Positions 1-11,949 of a DNA stretch of 64,000 nucleotides are shown here, piece by piece (positions within the stretch are counted from its first letter, which is position 1; each line of letters opens with the position of its first letter). A program made the translations under genes and the position numbers. The DNA is taken from positions 66,030,001 to 66,094,000 of the forward strand of contig JBITNC010000001.1 of the NCBI GenBank assembly GCA_050084985.1, read 5' to 3'. This DNA is from Nageia nagi. Taxonomy: Eukaryota; Pinophyta. Under the pieces are notes generated by a model. The model ran no database searches and was not told the origin of the DNA. It saw only the letters and a program-made list of their open reading frames with translations.

Positions 1-892
1 GGATTAAAGTGATAATGTCAATGTTTGGCTTGGATATGAATATTGCATAGGTTATCTTGAATATTGCATGGGTTATCTTGAACATTGCATGGTTTATCTT
101 GAGTATCGCATGAATTATCTTGTTTATTGATGTGTTTATCTTAAATTTTGTGAATTAACCTTATTTATGTGGATGCACGCCGACCTATGGGCGGTATTAT
201 CTATTATCTATATAAATAAGGGATCTAATAGTAATTCCACAACAACAAGGATACACATGATCCCGCGTATGGTCTTGTAAGTGGCTACCCCTTAAGGTAT
301 CTCTTGGTACCGCCTACAAGGCTATGGTTTGTGTGCTTCCTTTCGTGAGCTATCCTGACATCTATGATCTATTCTGATATCACACTACTATCTGAGACAT
401 TCGTATTAAAGCTCTGGACTTGATTGAGAGATCAAAAATCATCAAAAGAAGGCCACCGGTGCTCCCTTATGAACCAGGCACACCGCCAGCGCTCTATTAT
501 CTCTGAAACAGACCGCTCGTGATCCTCTTTTGGCATCTTCACAGGTGACTACATTTTTGAGAGGCAGTTCATCATCAGTACATCACCAACATCTTCATCT
601 TTCATTGTCAGGTACATTCCGTGAGGTAAGTATACAAACCACAGTCTTGTTTGATTACATTTCTGAATTGGTTATTTTGTTTATTGTTATCTAGAATAAA
701 TTGCTATCTTTAGTTCAAATACAAATATATTGGGTTTGTAGATATTTATCTATTTATTTATTTGCATGTTCAATTTTATTTGTAAACATTTGTGAGAATA
801 AATTGCTATCCGTAGCTAGAATACAGATAATATTGAGTTTGTAGATAATTGCTTATTTATTTATTTGCACTCTCAATTTTTATTTGTAAACA
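1..892 (+). repeat. 5' LTR of element A (partial)
   Basis: Aligns from base 1 with 5612 onward and ends in TTTGTAAACA just before the primer binding site. Differences from the 3' LTR are nearly all transitions. Unlike B, C and E, this LTR has a tandem duplication of about 100 bp near its 3' end (694-795 and 796-892), also present in A's other LTR. One palindrome cluster lies at 449-528. Confidence 0.93.
209..218 (+). promoter_or_regulatory. TATA box of element A 5' LTR
   Basis: TATATAAATA, found at the equivalent place in every LTR of the family here. It is the best candidate core promoter for the element transcript. Function is inferred from position and sequence only. Confidence 0.6.
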
Positions 893-894
893 TT

Positions 895-911
895 TGGTGA
901 ACCCAATGTGA
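895..911 (+). other. Primer binding site, element A
   Basis: TGGTGAACCCAATGTGAAC begins two bases after the LTR end. B, C and E read CGACG where A reads CAATG, so A's site is mutated by transitions. TGG matches a tRNA CCA end; I do not assign the tRNA. Confidence 0.75.
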
Positions 912-926
912 ACTACACATCATTAT

Positions 927-949
927 ACTAAAACCCTAAAGGTTTTAGT
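927..949 (+). other. Conserved leader hairpin, element A
   Basis: Arms ACTAAAACC and GGTTTTAGT are perfectly complementary around a 5-base loop CTAAA, about 16 bases after the primer binding site and 35 before the gag ATG. The same 23 bases occur in B, C and E. They contain AAACCCTAAA, a telo-box-like string. The role (packaging, dimerisation or translation) is unknown. Confidence 0.6.
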
Positions 950-983
950 TAAGATTAACATCTATTTTGTGAGTGTCTTAGTT

Positions 984-3893
984 ATGGAACAGCTTAAGTT
1001 ATTCTTGCGAAGTCTTTCAAGAAGGGATTTAGGTGAATTATTGGTAGAAATCAGACATGATGATCCGGAGGGATCCGAAGGAATGCAACATAGTGCTGAG
1101 GGTGACAATAGTAGTGTTCAGGCTACAATGGAAGGTATGTAGAGGTAGATAGATAGATTAGCAAGGAGATCAGCTCCGCCTAACGATTCTTTCGAATTCG
1201 GTAGTCCTTTATGTGATGACATTCGTAGGCATATGCCACCATCCGATTACAAAGAACCAAAATTCAGTAAGTATAATGGTGAAGGAGATCCAAGAAGGCA
1301 TATACAGGGTTTCAAGGGTGAGTGTGAACTCAAAATTGGTACAGATCAAAGATTGCAGGCTAAATTCTTCCCCCAGAGCTTGGAAGGAGATGCACGAGAA
1401 TGGTTTTATGGTTTACCTGAAGGGTCCATCACATCATTTGAGGAATTCAATGATTTGTTTCTGGAGCAATATAAGCATAACATCAAGAAGGAGGTTATGC
1501 TATCAGATTTATGTGCTATTAAATAGGGCAGTGATGAGCAACTAGATAAATTTGTTGTAAGATTTAAGAAGACATGGCAGCAAGTAAAGACTAAGTTAAT
1601 GGAAAAAGAGGTAAATAATATTTTTAAAGAAGCTGTTATATTACCCTTACAAGCATATGTTATTGATTATACACATCTTACATTTTCCGATATGACGTAT
1701 AAACTATTAGAGAAAGAAAAAGTCCTTGTGAAGCTAGGGCTTGTAAAGTATAGCAATGGTGATAAGGCTAAAGCGGAAGATAAGAGACCGCAATTGCCAA
1801 AGAAGGAGAAAACTATTCATGTGGTTGAGAAGACAAATATGATGAAAGAGAGGAAATTTGTGAAATTTCCCATACCTCCGAGGTATATCTTAAAAGATCT
1901 TATGGCAAAAGGATTATTACAACCTTTACCAAAGTAGGAAGAAGATCCTACAGCAAAAAGACCTCCTTGGTATAAGGAAGATAGATATTGCGAATACCAT
2001 CACACTAAAGGCCATGCTACAAATGGGTGTATAAGCCTTAGGGATAGGGTACAGAAACTCATAGAAGAGGGATTTTATGTGTGTCTAGCAAAAGTCCAGG
2101 ATGTGGAGGTAGAGCAACATGTCAATGTGATTTTTCATGAAGATGTTTGTGCGGCACTCACAAGAGGGAGAGCTAGAGAAATGGTAGATCCAGTTACCTG
2201 CGGGAGGGAGTTACTAAAAGATCCTAGAAGTTTTGATTTGATTGAGCAATTAAAGAGCACACAAGCTAAGGTTAGTCTTTTTGAATTACTTCAGATTTCA
2301 GCACCTCACAGGGACATGATGAATCAGGTTTTTAGGAATAGTTAGATAGATCGAAATATTTCTGTTACTACTTTTACAGAAAAAGCTAAGATTTGGAGTA
2401 AAGGGGAAGTTATTGCATTTAACCCTAGGGAAAATCCTAGTAAGGACATCACTAAGCTTCATTCACCTTTGTTCATAGAGGTGAATGTTTTTGGAATAAC
2501 AGTTAAGAGGTCATTGATAGATAGTGGGGCAGCCCTGAATATTGCTACCACTCACTTGTTGGAGCAGTTCGATCCAGATGTGCTACCTCCAAGGGAAGAA
2601 ACTACCATGAGAGTTAAAGGATTTGATGGTATACCTAGAAAATGTGCAGGAACTATCACACTACCGATTAAGGTTGGTAATAAAGTGATTGATACTCTAT
2701 TTTATATCATGGAAGGAAAGCCTTCATTCAACTTTATTCTTGGAAGACCTTGGATAGATGATATGGATGGAGTGGCATCAACATTACATAGGTGTTTTAA
2801 ATTCTATTTTGAGGGGAATGTTTATAAGGTTGAGGTAGATGAGCAGATGGCCAAGCAATGTAACCTTGTCCTCCCAGAGAGACTTGTTCCATGTGATGTG
2901 GAAGATGATACCCTTCAAGCTAGGAATGAACAGATTTACAAAAAAGCATTACAAAAAATTAACATGATGGATATCAGGATCGGTTCATACGTTATCACAA
3001 ATGATAATGAAATCAGTTTAGATGTAAACTTCATTGAGCAACAATAGGGTAAAGAAGAAGAACACCCGCATCCTTCTCTTATGATAGAGGACCACCAGTG
3101 GTCCTTTTCTAAGGAAGAAATGAAGAAAAATCAGTCGAATATAATTCTGTATCAGGGTGGTGATCATGATTGGCAGGATAGAATCCCAGAAATGGTGTAG
3201 ATCGATGAATGGGTAAGCAGTTGTTATGTTATTGATTGCGAGATTGATGAGGAAGATGCTATACACACTAATGATCTATTTCAGAATGATGATGCCTTTT
3301 TAGAAACATTAGGCACTAGAATAGAATATCCAATAAAGCATAAAAAGAGAATTCAAAGGCATTGTCCAGATATACATGCTTGTTTAGAGGAATCCAGAGA
3401 TGATAAGATTAAAGGATTGGGAGAGTTACCATTTCCTTTGCCATCAGAAGTTGAGGTTACTTGGTTGAATGAAGAAATTGAAGAAGTTAATATCGGTTCT
3501 CAAGAGACACCACAAATACTAAGAACAGGGTTAGATGAGAGACTTGTGGTTCATGACCTGGTGGTTGAAAAAGGGGCAATTACTGTAAAATAAGAGCCAT
3601 GGAAAATGCCTTTTCAAGTTTCATTACTTGTAAAGAAGGAAACAGAGAAATTGCTAGAAGTTGGATTCATAAGATCCATAAACTACTTAGAATGGATGGC
3701 TGATGTAGTTCCAGTTAAGAAGCCTACAGCAGGATATGAGATGTTATCATTTATGGACAGCTTTTCGAGATATAATCAGATTAAAATCAAAGAAAGTGAT
3801 CAACATGAAATAGCTTTTAGAACACCTTGGGGCAACTTTGGCTACAAGGTAATCCAATTAGGCATCAATCTGGAATCCAGAGGTGATTCGTAG
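984..3893 (+). pseudogene. gag-pol pseudogene of element A (gag, protease, part of RT)
   Basis: Starts at the ATG matching gag of C (12917). All coding pieces lie in one frame with stops at 1140, 1146, 1524, 1935, 2343, 3045, 3198, 3591 and 3891; eight are TAG and one (3591) is TAA. Gag core (LEGDAREWFYGLPEGSITSF) is near 1380-1440 and a zinc-knuckle-like CEYH...KGHATNGC near 1990-2030. The retropepsin motif IDSGAALNI is near 2515 and ILGRPWI near 2738. Compared with E there are deletions between protease and RT (near 3525) and inside RT (near 3727). RT then runs from YKV at 3843 into non-coding tail. The stop at 2343 is shared with E. Confidence 0.88.
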
Positions 3894-3932
3894 GGATGTG
3901 ATTTTCACGGTTTTTGATGAATCTTCAAGAAA

Positions 3933-4004
3933 AGGACCACCTGTGGCCTTAGTGAAGACCACCAGTGTTCTAAGTTGGTAAGAAAGGACCACCTGCGTTC
4001 CTTT
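3933..4004. repeat. Cluster of three short palindromes in the tail of A
   Basis: AGGACCACCTGTGGCCTT starts at 3933, a degenerate AGACCACCAGTGTTCT at 3956 and AGGACCACCTGCGTTCCT at 3985. Stems of about 6-8 bp meet at a CG-rich centre. The same trio occurs in the tails of C (17082-17155) and B (20826-20897). A near-perfect single copy, AGGACCACCAGTGGTCCT, lies inside A's pol at 3088. Confidence 0.7.
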
Positions 4005-4195
4005 ATCTAGAAAATTAGTTTATTGAGTATCATGAGTGCATCATAGATGTTTGACCAACGTTATATCCAGGAGAATATTACCTTGAGTTTCATGTTTGCA
4101 GATCTAAATTATCAACTGGTCCAAGTATCATGTGTGCATCATAGGTGTTTGATGAATGATATATCCAGGAGAATATTGCTTTGAGCTTTTTATGT

Positions 4196-4795
4196 TTACA
4201 GACTTGAGTGATCAAATTATCATGTTTGTGAGTGGAGTCCAACTCCTGTGGTCAGATTATCATGATTATGAGTGGAGTATAGCTCCCATAATCAGATTAT
4301 CATATGCTTATGAGTGGAGTCCAGCTCCCATAATTAGATTATCATGCTTATGAGTGGAGTCCAGCTCCCATAATTAGATTATCATATGTTTATGAGTGGA
4401 GTCCAGCTCCCATAATCAGATTATCATGCTTTTGAGTGGAGTCTAGCTCCTGTGATCAGATTATCATATGCTTGTGAGTGGAGTCTAGCTCCCATACTCA
4501 GCTTATCATGTGGCTATGAGTGGAGTCCAGCTCCCATAGTCAGCTTATCATGTGCTTATCATGTGGCTATGAGTGGAGTCCAACTCCCATAGTTAGCTTA
4601 TCATGTGCTTATCATGTGGCTATGAGTGGAGTCTAGCTCCCATAGTCAGATTATCATGTGCTTATGAGTGGAGTCCAGCTCCCATAATCAGATTATCATG
4701 CTTATGAGTGGAGTCCAGCTCCCATAATCAGATTATCATATGCTTATGAGTGGATTCCAACTCCCATAATCAGATTATCATGCTTCTTGGTGGAG
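4196..4795 (+). repeat. Minisatellite in the 3' tail of A
   Basis: About a dozen variant units of roughly 40-55 bp built on GAGTGGAGTCCAGCTCCCAT followed by an ATCAGATTATCATG-like stretch. The same family occurs in C (17270-17940) and reversed in B (20156-20630), but not in E. Tandem arrays between pol and the 3' LTR are known for Tat/Ogre-type elements. Confidence 0.85.
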
Positions 4796-5075
4796 TATCA
4801 GCTTCATTAGTTTATCATTATTCTGCAAAGTTCAATTCTTATGCAACTGGAGTACACCTCTTGATGCGAGGGCTCAGTTGTGTAGAACTTAGCTCTCACA
4901 TATCAGCTTATCACTATTCTGTAGAGTTTAGTTCTCATGCAACTGGAGTACACCTCTTGGTGCGAAGGCTCAGTTGTGTGGAACTTAGCTCTCATACATC
5001 AGCTTATCATTATTCTACGGAGTTCGATTCTTATGCAACTTGGTACGAAGAGTTGTGTGGAACTTAGCTCTCTCC
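4796..5075 (+). repeat. Second tandem repeat in the tail of A, about 90 bp, three copies
   Basis: Units carry GCAACTGGAGTACACCTCTT and CTCAGTTGTGTGGAACTTAG. Homologous to the 99-bp repeat of C (17941-18525) and the two copies in E (45215-45505). Open frames across it are repeat artefacts. Confidence 0.8.
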
Positions 5076-5084
5076 TATGTGTGG

Positions 5085-5215
5085 TTATGGTTATCATGTA
5101 TTGTCTTATGAGTTGGTCATGTGTGTTACCATGTCTTGTCATGTGTGTTATCATGTGTTGTCATGTTTTGTCTTGTGATGTGGTCTTATCAAGTTGTCGT
5201 CCAGTTGACATATGT
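5085..5215 (+). repeat. Third short repeat in the tail of A (CATGTGTGTT/TGTCTTGTG type)
   Basis: Repeats of CATGTGTGTTATCATGT and TGTCTTGTGATGTGGTC type, found in the same order after the 90-bp repeats in B (11640-11780), C (18540-18720) and E (45505-45665). From 5216 to the polypurine tract the sequence is single-copy element tail. Confidence 0.7.
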
Positions 5216-5530
5216 GGTCAAGTCATTTGTCCGATCACTGTCATGTGTGTTGTCAAGTTTGTCGTCATGGGTCATCAGCATTATGGCAAGATTATCAGCT
5301 TATCAGATTATCAGACATATCAGGCTATCACCTTCTACAGCAAAATGTAAGGGGAAAGCATGCCCAAGGTAATATCAAAAGGGAGTTTCCTCAACCTATA
5401 AGCTTTATCATGATGTTGTTTAAATGGTTAGTGTTTATCATTGCTTATCAAAATTGCTTGCTATGATGTTGTGTTTTTACTTTGAATGCAAAATCTCAAC
5501 TCACCTCATGCTTCTTTCGATTTTACATCC

Positions 5531-5543
5531 AAAGTGGGGCATC
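5531..5543 (+). other. Polypurine tract, element A
   Basis: AAAGTGGGGCATC directly precedes the 3' LTR. The identical string precedes the 3' LTRs of C and E, and its complement that of B. Confidence 0.8.
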
Positions 5544-6503
5544 TGTTAACACATAAAAATTATTTTATGCTTTTAAATCAATAAATTAATGAAATATGCT
5601 TAGTCTTGAATGGATTAAAGTGATAATGTCAATGTTTGGCTTGGATATGAATATTGCATAGGTTATCTTGAATATTGCATGGGTTATCTTGAACATTGCA
5701 TGGTTTATCTTGAGTATCGCATGAATTATCTTGTTTATTGATGTGTTTATCTTAAATTTTGTGAATTAACCTTATTTATGTGGATGCACGCCGACCTATG
5801 GGTGGTATTATCTATTATCTATATAAATAAGGGATCTAATAGTAAGTCCATAATAATAAGGATACACATGATCCTACATATGGTTTTGTAAGTGGCTACC
5901 CCTTAAGGTATCTCTTGGTACTACCTACAAGGCTGTGGTTTGTGTGCTTCCTTTCGTGAGCTATCTTGACATCTACGATCTATTCTGATATCACACTGCT
6001 ATCTGAGACATTCGTATTAAAGCTCTGGACTTGATTGAGAGATCAAAAATCATCAAAAGAAGGCCACCGATGCTCCCTTATGAACCAGGCACACCACCGG
6101 TGCTCTATTATCTCTGAAACGGACTGCCTGTGGTCCTCTTTTGGCATCTTCATAGGTGACTACATTTTTGAGAGGTAGTTCATCATCAGTACATCACCAA
6201 CATCTTCATCTTTCATTGTCAGGTACATTTCGTGAGGTAAGTATACAAACCATAGTCTTGTTTGATTACATTTCTGAATTGGTTATTTTGTTTATTGTTA
6301 TCTAGAATAAATTGCTATCTTTAGTTCAAATACAAATATATTAGGTTTGTAGATATTTATCTATTTATTTATTTGCATGCTCAATTTTATTTGTAAATAT
6401 TTGTGAGAATAAATTACTATCCGTATCTAGAATACAGATAATATTGAGTTTGTAGATAATTACTTATTTATTTATTTGCACTCTTAATTTTTATTTGTAA
6501 ACA
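5544..6503 (+). repeat. 3' LTR of element A
   Basis: 960 bp, TGTTAACACATAAAAAT to TTTGTAAACA. It has the family TATA box at 5820-5829, a palindrome trio starting near 6061, 6090 and 6120, and the A-specific duplication near its end. Confidence 0.95.
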
Positions 6504-9500
6504 GTGTTTTAGGGTTCAGGGTTTAGGGTTTTAGGGTTTAGGGTTTCAGGTTTTAGGTTTTAGGTTTCTCTTTCAAATTTCTATTTAAGGTTTAGGGTTT
6601 AGGTTTAGGGTTTAAGGTTTAGGGTTTTTTAGGGTTTAGGGTTTTTAACGGCTTAGGGTTTATAGTTTAGGGTTTTAAGGTTTAGGGTTTTGGGGTTTTA
6701 GGTTTTTGGGTTTCAGGTTTGGGGTTTCAAGTTTTGGGTTTTAGGTTTTGTGTTTCAGGTTTAGGGTTTCAGGTTTAGGGTTTAGGGTTTTAGGGTTTAG
6801 GGTTTAGGGTTTTAGGCTTTAGGCTTTGGGGTTTAGGGTTTAGGGTTTTAGGGTTTTAGAGTTTAGGGTTTAGGGTTTTAGGGTTTAGGGTTTAGGGTTT
6901 AGGGTTTTAGGGTTTAGGGTTTAGGGTTTAAGGTTTTAGGGTTTAGGGTTTAAGGTTTAGGATTTAGGGTTTCAAGTTTTGAGTTTCAGGTTTTAGGTTT
7001 TATGTTTCAGGTTTAGGGTTTAGGGTTTTTTAGGGTTTAAGGGTTTTTAGGGTTTAGGGTTTAAGGTTTAGGGTTAAGTGTGTAAGGTTTAGGGTTTAGG
7101 GTTTAGGGTTTTAGGGTTTGGGGTTTAGGGTTTGGGGTTTAAGGTTTTAGGGTTTAGGGTTTAGTGTTTAGGGGTTTAGGGTTTAGGTTTTTTTTAAGGT
7201 TTAGGGTTTTAGGGTTTAGGGTTTTATGGTTTAGGGTTTAGTGTTTACTATTTAAGGTTTTAGGGTTTAAGGTTTAGGGTTTAGTGTTTAGGGTTTTAGG
7301 GTTTAAGGTTTTAGGGTTTAGGGTTTAAGGTTTAGGGTTTTAGGGTTTAAGGTTAAGGTTTAGGGTTTAGGGTTGAGGGTTTAGGGTTTAGGGTGTAGGT
7401 TTTAGGGTTTTCCTATAGCCAGTTTAGGGTTTAAGGTTTAGGGTTTAGGGTTTAGGGTTTAAGGGTTTAGGGTTTAAGGTTTATGGTTTAGGTTTTGTGG
7501 GGTTTAGGGTTTAGGGTTTAGGTTTTTGGTTTAGGTTTAGGGTTTAGGGTTTTGGGTTTTAGGGTATAGGGTTTAGGGTTTTAGTATTTAGGGTTTAGGG
7601 TATAGGGTTTAGGGTTTTAGGGTTTAAGGTTTTCAATTTAGGGTTTAGGGTTTAGCGTTTAAGGGTTTTAGGGTTTTAGGGGTTTAGGGTTTAGGGGTTT
7701 AGGGTTTAGGGTTTAGGGTTTATGTGATGCTTAAGGTTTAGGGTTTAGGGTTTAGGTTCAGATTTAGGTTTAGGTTTAGGTTTAGGGTTTAGGGTTTAGG
7801 GTTTAGGTTTAGGTTTAGGTTTTCAGGTTTAGGGTTTAGGGTTTAAGGTTTAGGTTTAGGGTTTAAGATTTAGGGTTTATGGTTTTAGGGTTTAAGGTTT
7901 AGGGTTTAGGTTTAGGGCTTAAGGTTTAGGGTTTAGGGTTTTAGGGTTTAGGGTTAGGGTTTAGGGTTTAGGGTTTAGGGATTAGGGTTTAGGGGTTTAG
8001 GGTTTAGGGTTTGGGTTTAGGGTTTAGGGTTAGGGTTTAGGGTTTAAGGTTTAGGGTTTAGGGTTAGGGTTTAGGGTTTAGGTTTAGGTTTAGGTTTAGG
8101 GTTTAGGTTTAGGTTAGGGTTTAGGGTTTAAGGTTTAGGGTTTTAGGGTTTAGGGTTTAGGGTTTAGGTTTTGGCTTTATGGTTTAGGGTTTAGGTTTAG
8201 GGTTTAGGGTTTAGTGTTTAGAGTTTTAGGGTTTAGGGTTTAGGGTTTAGGGTTTAAGGTTTAGGATTTAGGTTTTAGGGTTTAGGTTTAGGGTTTTAGG
8301 GGTTTTGGGTTTAGGGTTTAGGGCTTAGTGTTTAAGGGTTTAGGGTTTAGGGTTTAGGGTTTTAAGGTTTAGGGTTTAGGGTTTAAGGTTTAGGGTTTAG
8401 GGTTTTTTTAGGGTTTAGGGTTTCAAGTTTCAGTTTTAGGTTTCAAGTTTTCGAGTTTCAAGTTTTAGGTGTTTTAGGTTTAGGGTTTAGGATTTAGGGT
8501 TTAAGGTTTAGGGTTTATTTAGGGTTTAGGTTTTTTTAAGGTTTAGGGTTTTTTAGGTTTTAAGGTTTTAGGGTTTAGGGTTTTGAGGTTTAGGGTTTTA
8601 GGTTTTAGGTTTCAGGTTTTCTTTCAGGTTTCTATTTAGGTTTAGGGTTTAGGGTTTAGGATTAAGGTTTAAGGTTTAGGGTTTTTTAGGGTTTAGGGTT
8701 TAGGGTTTTAAGGTTTAGGGTTTTGGCATTTCAGGTTTGGGGTTTAAAGTTTTGGGTTTCAGGTTTTAGGTTTTAGGTTTTAGGTTTAGGGTTTAGGTTT
8801 AGGGTTTAGGGTTTTAGGGTTTAGGGTTTAGGGTTTAGGGTTTTAGGCTTTAGGGTTTAGGGTTTAGGGTTTTAGAGTTTAGGTTTTAGGGTTTTAGGGT
8901 TTAGGGTTTAGAGTTTAGGGTTTTAGGGTTTCAAGTTTTGAGTTTAAAGTTTTAGGTTTTAGGTTTCAGGTTTAAGGTTTAGGGTTTAGGGTTTTTTAGG
9001 GTTTAGGGCTTAAGGTTTAGGGTTAAGTGTTTAGGGTTTAGGGTTTAAGGTTTAGGGTTTAAGGTTTAGGGGTTTAGGGTTTAGGGTTTAGGGTTTACTA
9101 TTTTAGGGTTTAGGGTTTAGGGTTGTAGGGTTTTAGGGTTAAGGGTTTAGGGTTTAGGGTTTTAGGGTTTATGGTTTAGGGTTTAGGATATAGGGTTTTA
9201 GGGTTTAGGGTTTAGGTTTTAGGTTTAAGGTTTAGGGTTTAAGCTTTAGTGTTTAGGGTTTTAGGGTTTAGGGTTTAGGGTTTTAAGGTTTAGGGTTTAG
9301 GGTTTAGGGTTTCAGGGTTTATGGTTTAGGGTTTAGGGTTTAAGGTTTAGGGCTTTAGGGTTTAGGGTTTAGGGTTTAGAGTTTAGGGTTTTAGGGTTTA
9401 AGGTTTTAGGGTTTAGGGTTTAGGGTGTAAGGTTTAGGGTTTAGAGTTTAGGGTTTTAGGGTTTAAAATTTTAGGGTTTAGGGTTTAGGGTTTAGGGTGT

Positions 9501-10390
9501 GGGATTTAGGGTTTTCCTATAGCCAGTTTAGGGTTTAAGGTTTAGGGTTTAGGGTTTAGGGTTTTAGGGTTTAGGGTTTAAGGTTTATGGTTTAGGTTTA
9601 TAGGGTTTAGGGTATAGGGTTTAGGGTTTAGGGTTTAGGTTTAGGTTTTGGGTTTAGGGTTTAGGGTTTATGGTTTAGGTTTTTAGGGTTTAAGGTTTAG
9701 GGTTTAGGGTTTTAGGGTTTAAGGTTTAGGGTTAAGGGTTTAGGTGTAGGGTTTTTTTTAGGGTTTAAGGTTTAAAGTTTAGGGTTTAGGGTTTTTTTAA
9801 GGTTTAGGGTTTAAGGTTTTTTTTTAAGGTTTTGGGTTTTAGGTTTAGGGTTTTAGGGTTTAGGGTTTAGGGTTTAGAGTTTTCAATTTAGGGTTTAGGG
9901 TTTAAGGGTTTTAGGGGTTTAGGTGTTTAGGGTTTAAGGTTTATGGTTTAGGGGTTTAGGGTTTAGGGTTTAAGGTTTAGGGTTTATGTGATGCTTAAGG
10001 TTTAGGGTTTAGGGTTTAGGTTTAGATTTAGGTTTAGGTTTAGGTTTAGGTTTAGGGTTTAGGTTTAGGTTTAGGTTTTTAGGTTTAGGGTTTAGGGTTT
10101 AGGTTTAGGGTTTAGGGTTTAGGGTTTAAGGTTTTGGGGTTTAAGGTTTAGGGTTTAGGTTTAGGGTTTAGGTTTTGGTTTAGGGTTTAGGGTTTAGGGT
10201 TTATGGTTTAAGGTTTAGGGATTAGGTTTTGGGTTTATGGTTTAGGGTTTAGTGTTTTGGATTTTAGGGTTTAAGGTTTTAGGGTTTATGGTTTAGGGTG
10301 TAGTGTTTAGGGTTAAGGGTTTAGGGTTTACATTTTAGGGTTTTGGTTTAGGGTTTTAGGGTTTAGGGTTTAGGATTTAGGGTATAGTGT
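6504..10390 (+). repeat. Degenerate telomere-like (TTTAGGG) array, left block
   Basis: Dense TTTAGGG, TTTTAGGG, TTTAAGG, TTTAGG and TTTCAGG variants, always the same strand. Rare marker strings recur about 2 kb apart: CCTATAGCCAG near 7412 and 9516, and GTGATGCTTA at 7725 and 9989. Element B duplicated AGTGT when it inserted at 10386-10390. An interstitial array is more likely than a chromosome end, because the variants are old and retrotransposons are nested in it. No coding sequence. Confidence 0.93.
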
Positions 10391-11285
10391 TGTTTACAAA
10401 TAAAATTGAATTTGCAAATAAACAAACAGAGAAATATCTACAAACTTAATATTATCTATATACTAGCTATGGATAGCGATTATTCTAGATATCAATAAAC
10501 AACATAAGCAATTCAGCAGTGCACTTGTACCAACCAAAGCTATGATTCATGTACTTACCTCACAGAATGTACCTGACAACGAAAGATGTAGATATTGGTG
10601 ATGTAGTGATGATAAGCTACCTTTTCCACAACATCGTGACCTGTAAGGATGCGAAAAGAGGACCGCAGGTGGTTCATTTCAGTAGTATTAGAGCATCGAC
10701 GGTGTTCTTCTATTCATAAAGGAGCACTGATGGCCCTAACTTGGTAGCTTTGACCACTCAATTAGGTCTAGATCTTCAGTATAGATATCTCAGATTGCAG
10801 TGTAATATTAGAATTGATCACATATGTCAGGAGAGCTCACGTAAGGAAGCACACAAACCATAGCCTTGTAGGTAGTACCAAGAGATACCTTAAGGGGTAG
10901 CCACTTACAAGACCATACGCGGGATCATGTGTATCCTTGTTGTTGTGGACTTACTATTAGATCCCTTATTTATATAGATAATAGATAATACCACCCATAG
11001 GTCAGCGTGCATCCACATAAATAAGGTTAATTCACAAGATTTAAGATGAACACATCAATAAACAAGATAATTCATGCAATACTCAAGATAAGCCATGTAA
11101 TATTCAAAATAACTCATGCAATATTCAAGATAAACCATTCAATATTTAAGGTAAACCATACAATATTCATATTCAAGCCAAACATTGATATTATCACTTT
11201 AATCCATTCAAGACATATAGTTAGGCCAAGCATATTTCATTAATTTATTGATTTAAAAGCATAAAATCATTTTTATGTGTTAACA
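10391..11285 (-). repeat. 3' LTR of element B
   Basis: 895 bp, reverse complement of the family LTR. TATA at 10967-10976 (minus). Palindromes near 10658, 10689 and 10718. It lacks the 42-bp duplication seen in B's other LTR. Confidence 0.94.
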
Positions 11286-11298
11286 GATGCCCCACTTT
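11286..11298 (-). other. Polypurine tract, element B
   Basis: GATGCCCCACTTT on the plus strand, complement of AAAGTGGGGCATC, directly inside the 3' LTR. Confidence 0.8.
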
Positions 11299-11949
11299 GG
11301 ATGTGAAATCGAAAGAAGCATGAGGTGAGTTGAGATTTTGCATTCAAAGTAAAAACACAACATCATAGCAAACAATTTTGATAAGCAATGATAAACACTA
11401 ACCATTCCAAACTTAAACAATATCATGATAAAGCTTATAGGTTAAGAAAACTCCCTTTTGATATTTACCTTAGGTGTGCTTGCCCCTTGCATTTTACTGT
11501 AGAAGGTGATAGCCTGGTATGTCTGATAATCTGATAAACTGATAATCTTGCTGCAATGCTAATGACCCAAGATAACAAACTTGATAACACACATGACAAT
11601 GATAGGACAGATGACTTGATCACACATGTCGACCAGATGACATCTCAACAAGACCACCTCACAAGACAAAACATGACAACACATGACAACACGCATGACA
11701 AGACATGATAACACACATGACCAACTCACAAGACAAGACATGACAACACATGACAATACACATAACAACAAACGATAACCATAACCACACATAGGAGAGA
11801 GCTAAGTTCTACACAACTGAGCCTTCGCACCAAGAGGTGTACTCCAGTTGCATGAGAACCGAACTCATCAAAATAATGATAAGCTGATATGTGAGAGCTA
11901 AGTTCCACACAAATCTTCGCATCGAGTTGCATAAGAACTGAACTCTATA
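11299..11949 (-). repeat. Tail of element B, first part, with short repeats
   Basis: Single-copy tail to about 11560, then the third repeat family (ACATGACAACACA type) at about 11640-11780 and the start of the 90-bp family (CTAAGTTCTACACAACTGAG). C inserted at CTATA (11945-11949), so the array resumes at 19933. Minus-strand open frames here are repeat artefacts. Confidence 0.8.

Larger units (their letters stand above)
1..6503 (+). mobile_element. LTR retrotransposon A (Ty3/gypsy, Tat-type), 5' end cut by window, internally deleted
   Basis: Two LTRs flank primer binding site, gag-pol remnant, repeat-rich tail and polypurine tract. The window starts 68 bases into the 5' LTR: 892 bases are visible, against 960 in the 3' LTR. 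The protease and RT segments match element E, but integrase and both RNase H domains are missing, because the RT reading jumps into the tail near 3855. The copy is non-autonomous and dead. The right flank (GTGTT...) is telomere-like repeat, so A sits in or against that array. The left target duplication cannot be checked. Confidence 0.93.

Noticed and set aside
4156-5466. Several 65-137-codon open frames in the tail of A
   Set aside because: All lie in tandem repeats or single-copy untranslated tail, with no similarity between elements at protein level.
6504-10390. True chromosome end
   Set aside because: Repeats are highly diverged, show a 2-kb higher-order pattern, continue to non-telomeric DNA at 30976 and carry nested retrotransposons.
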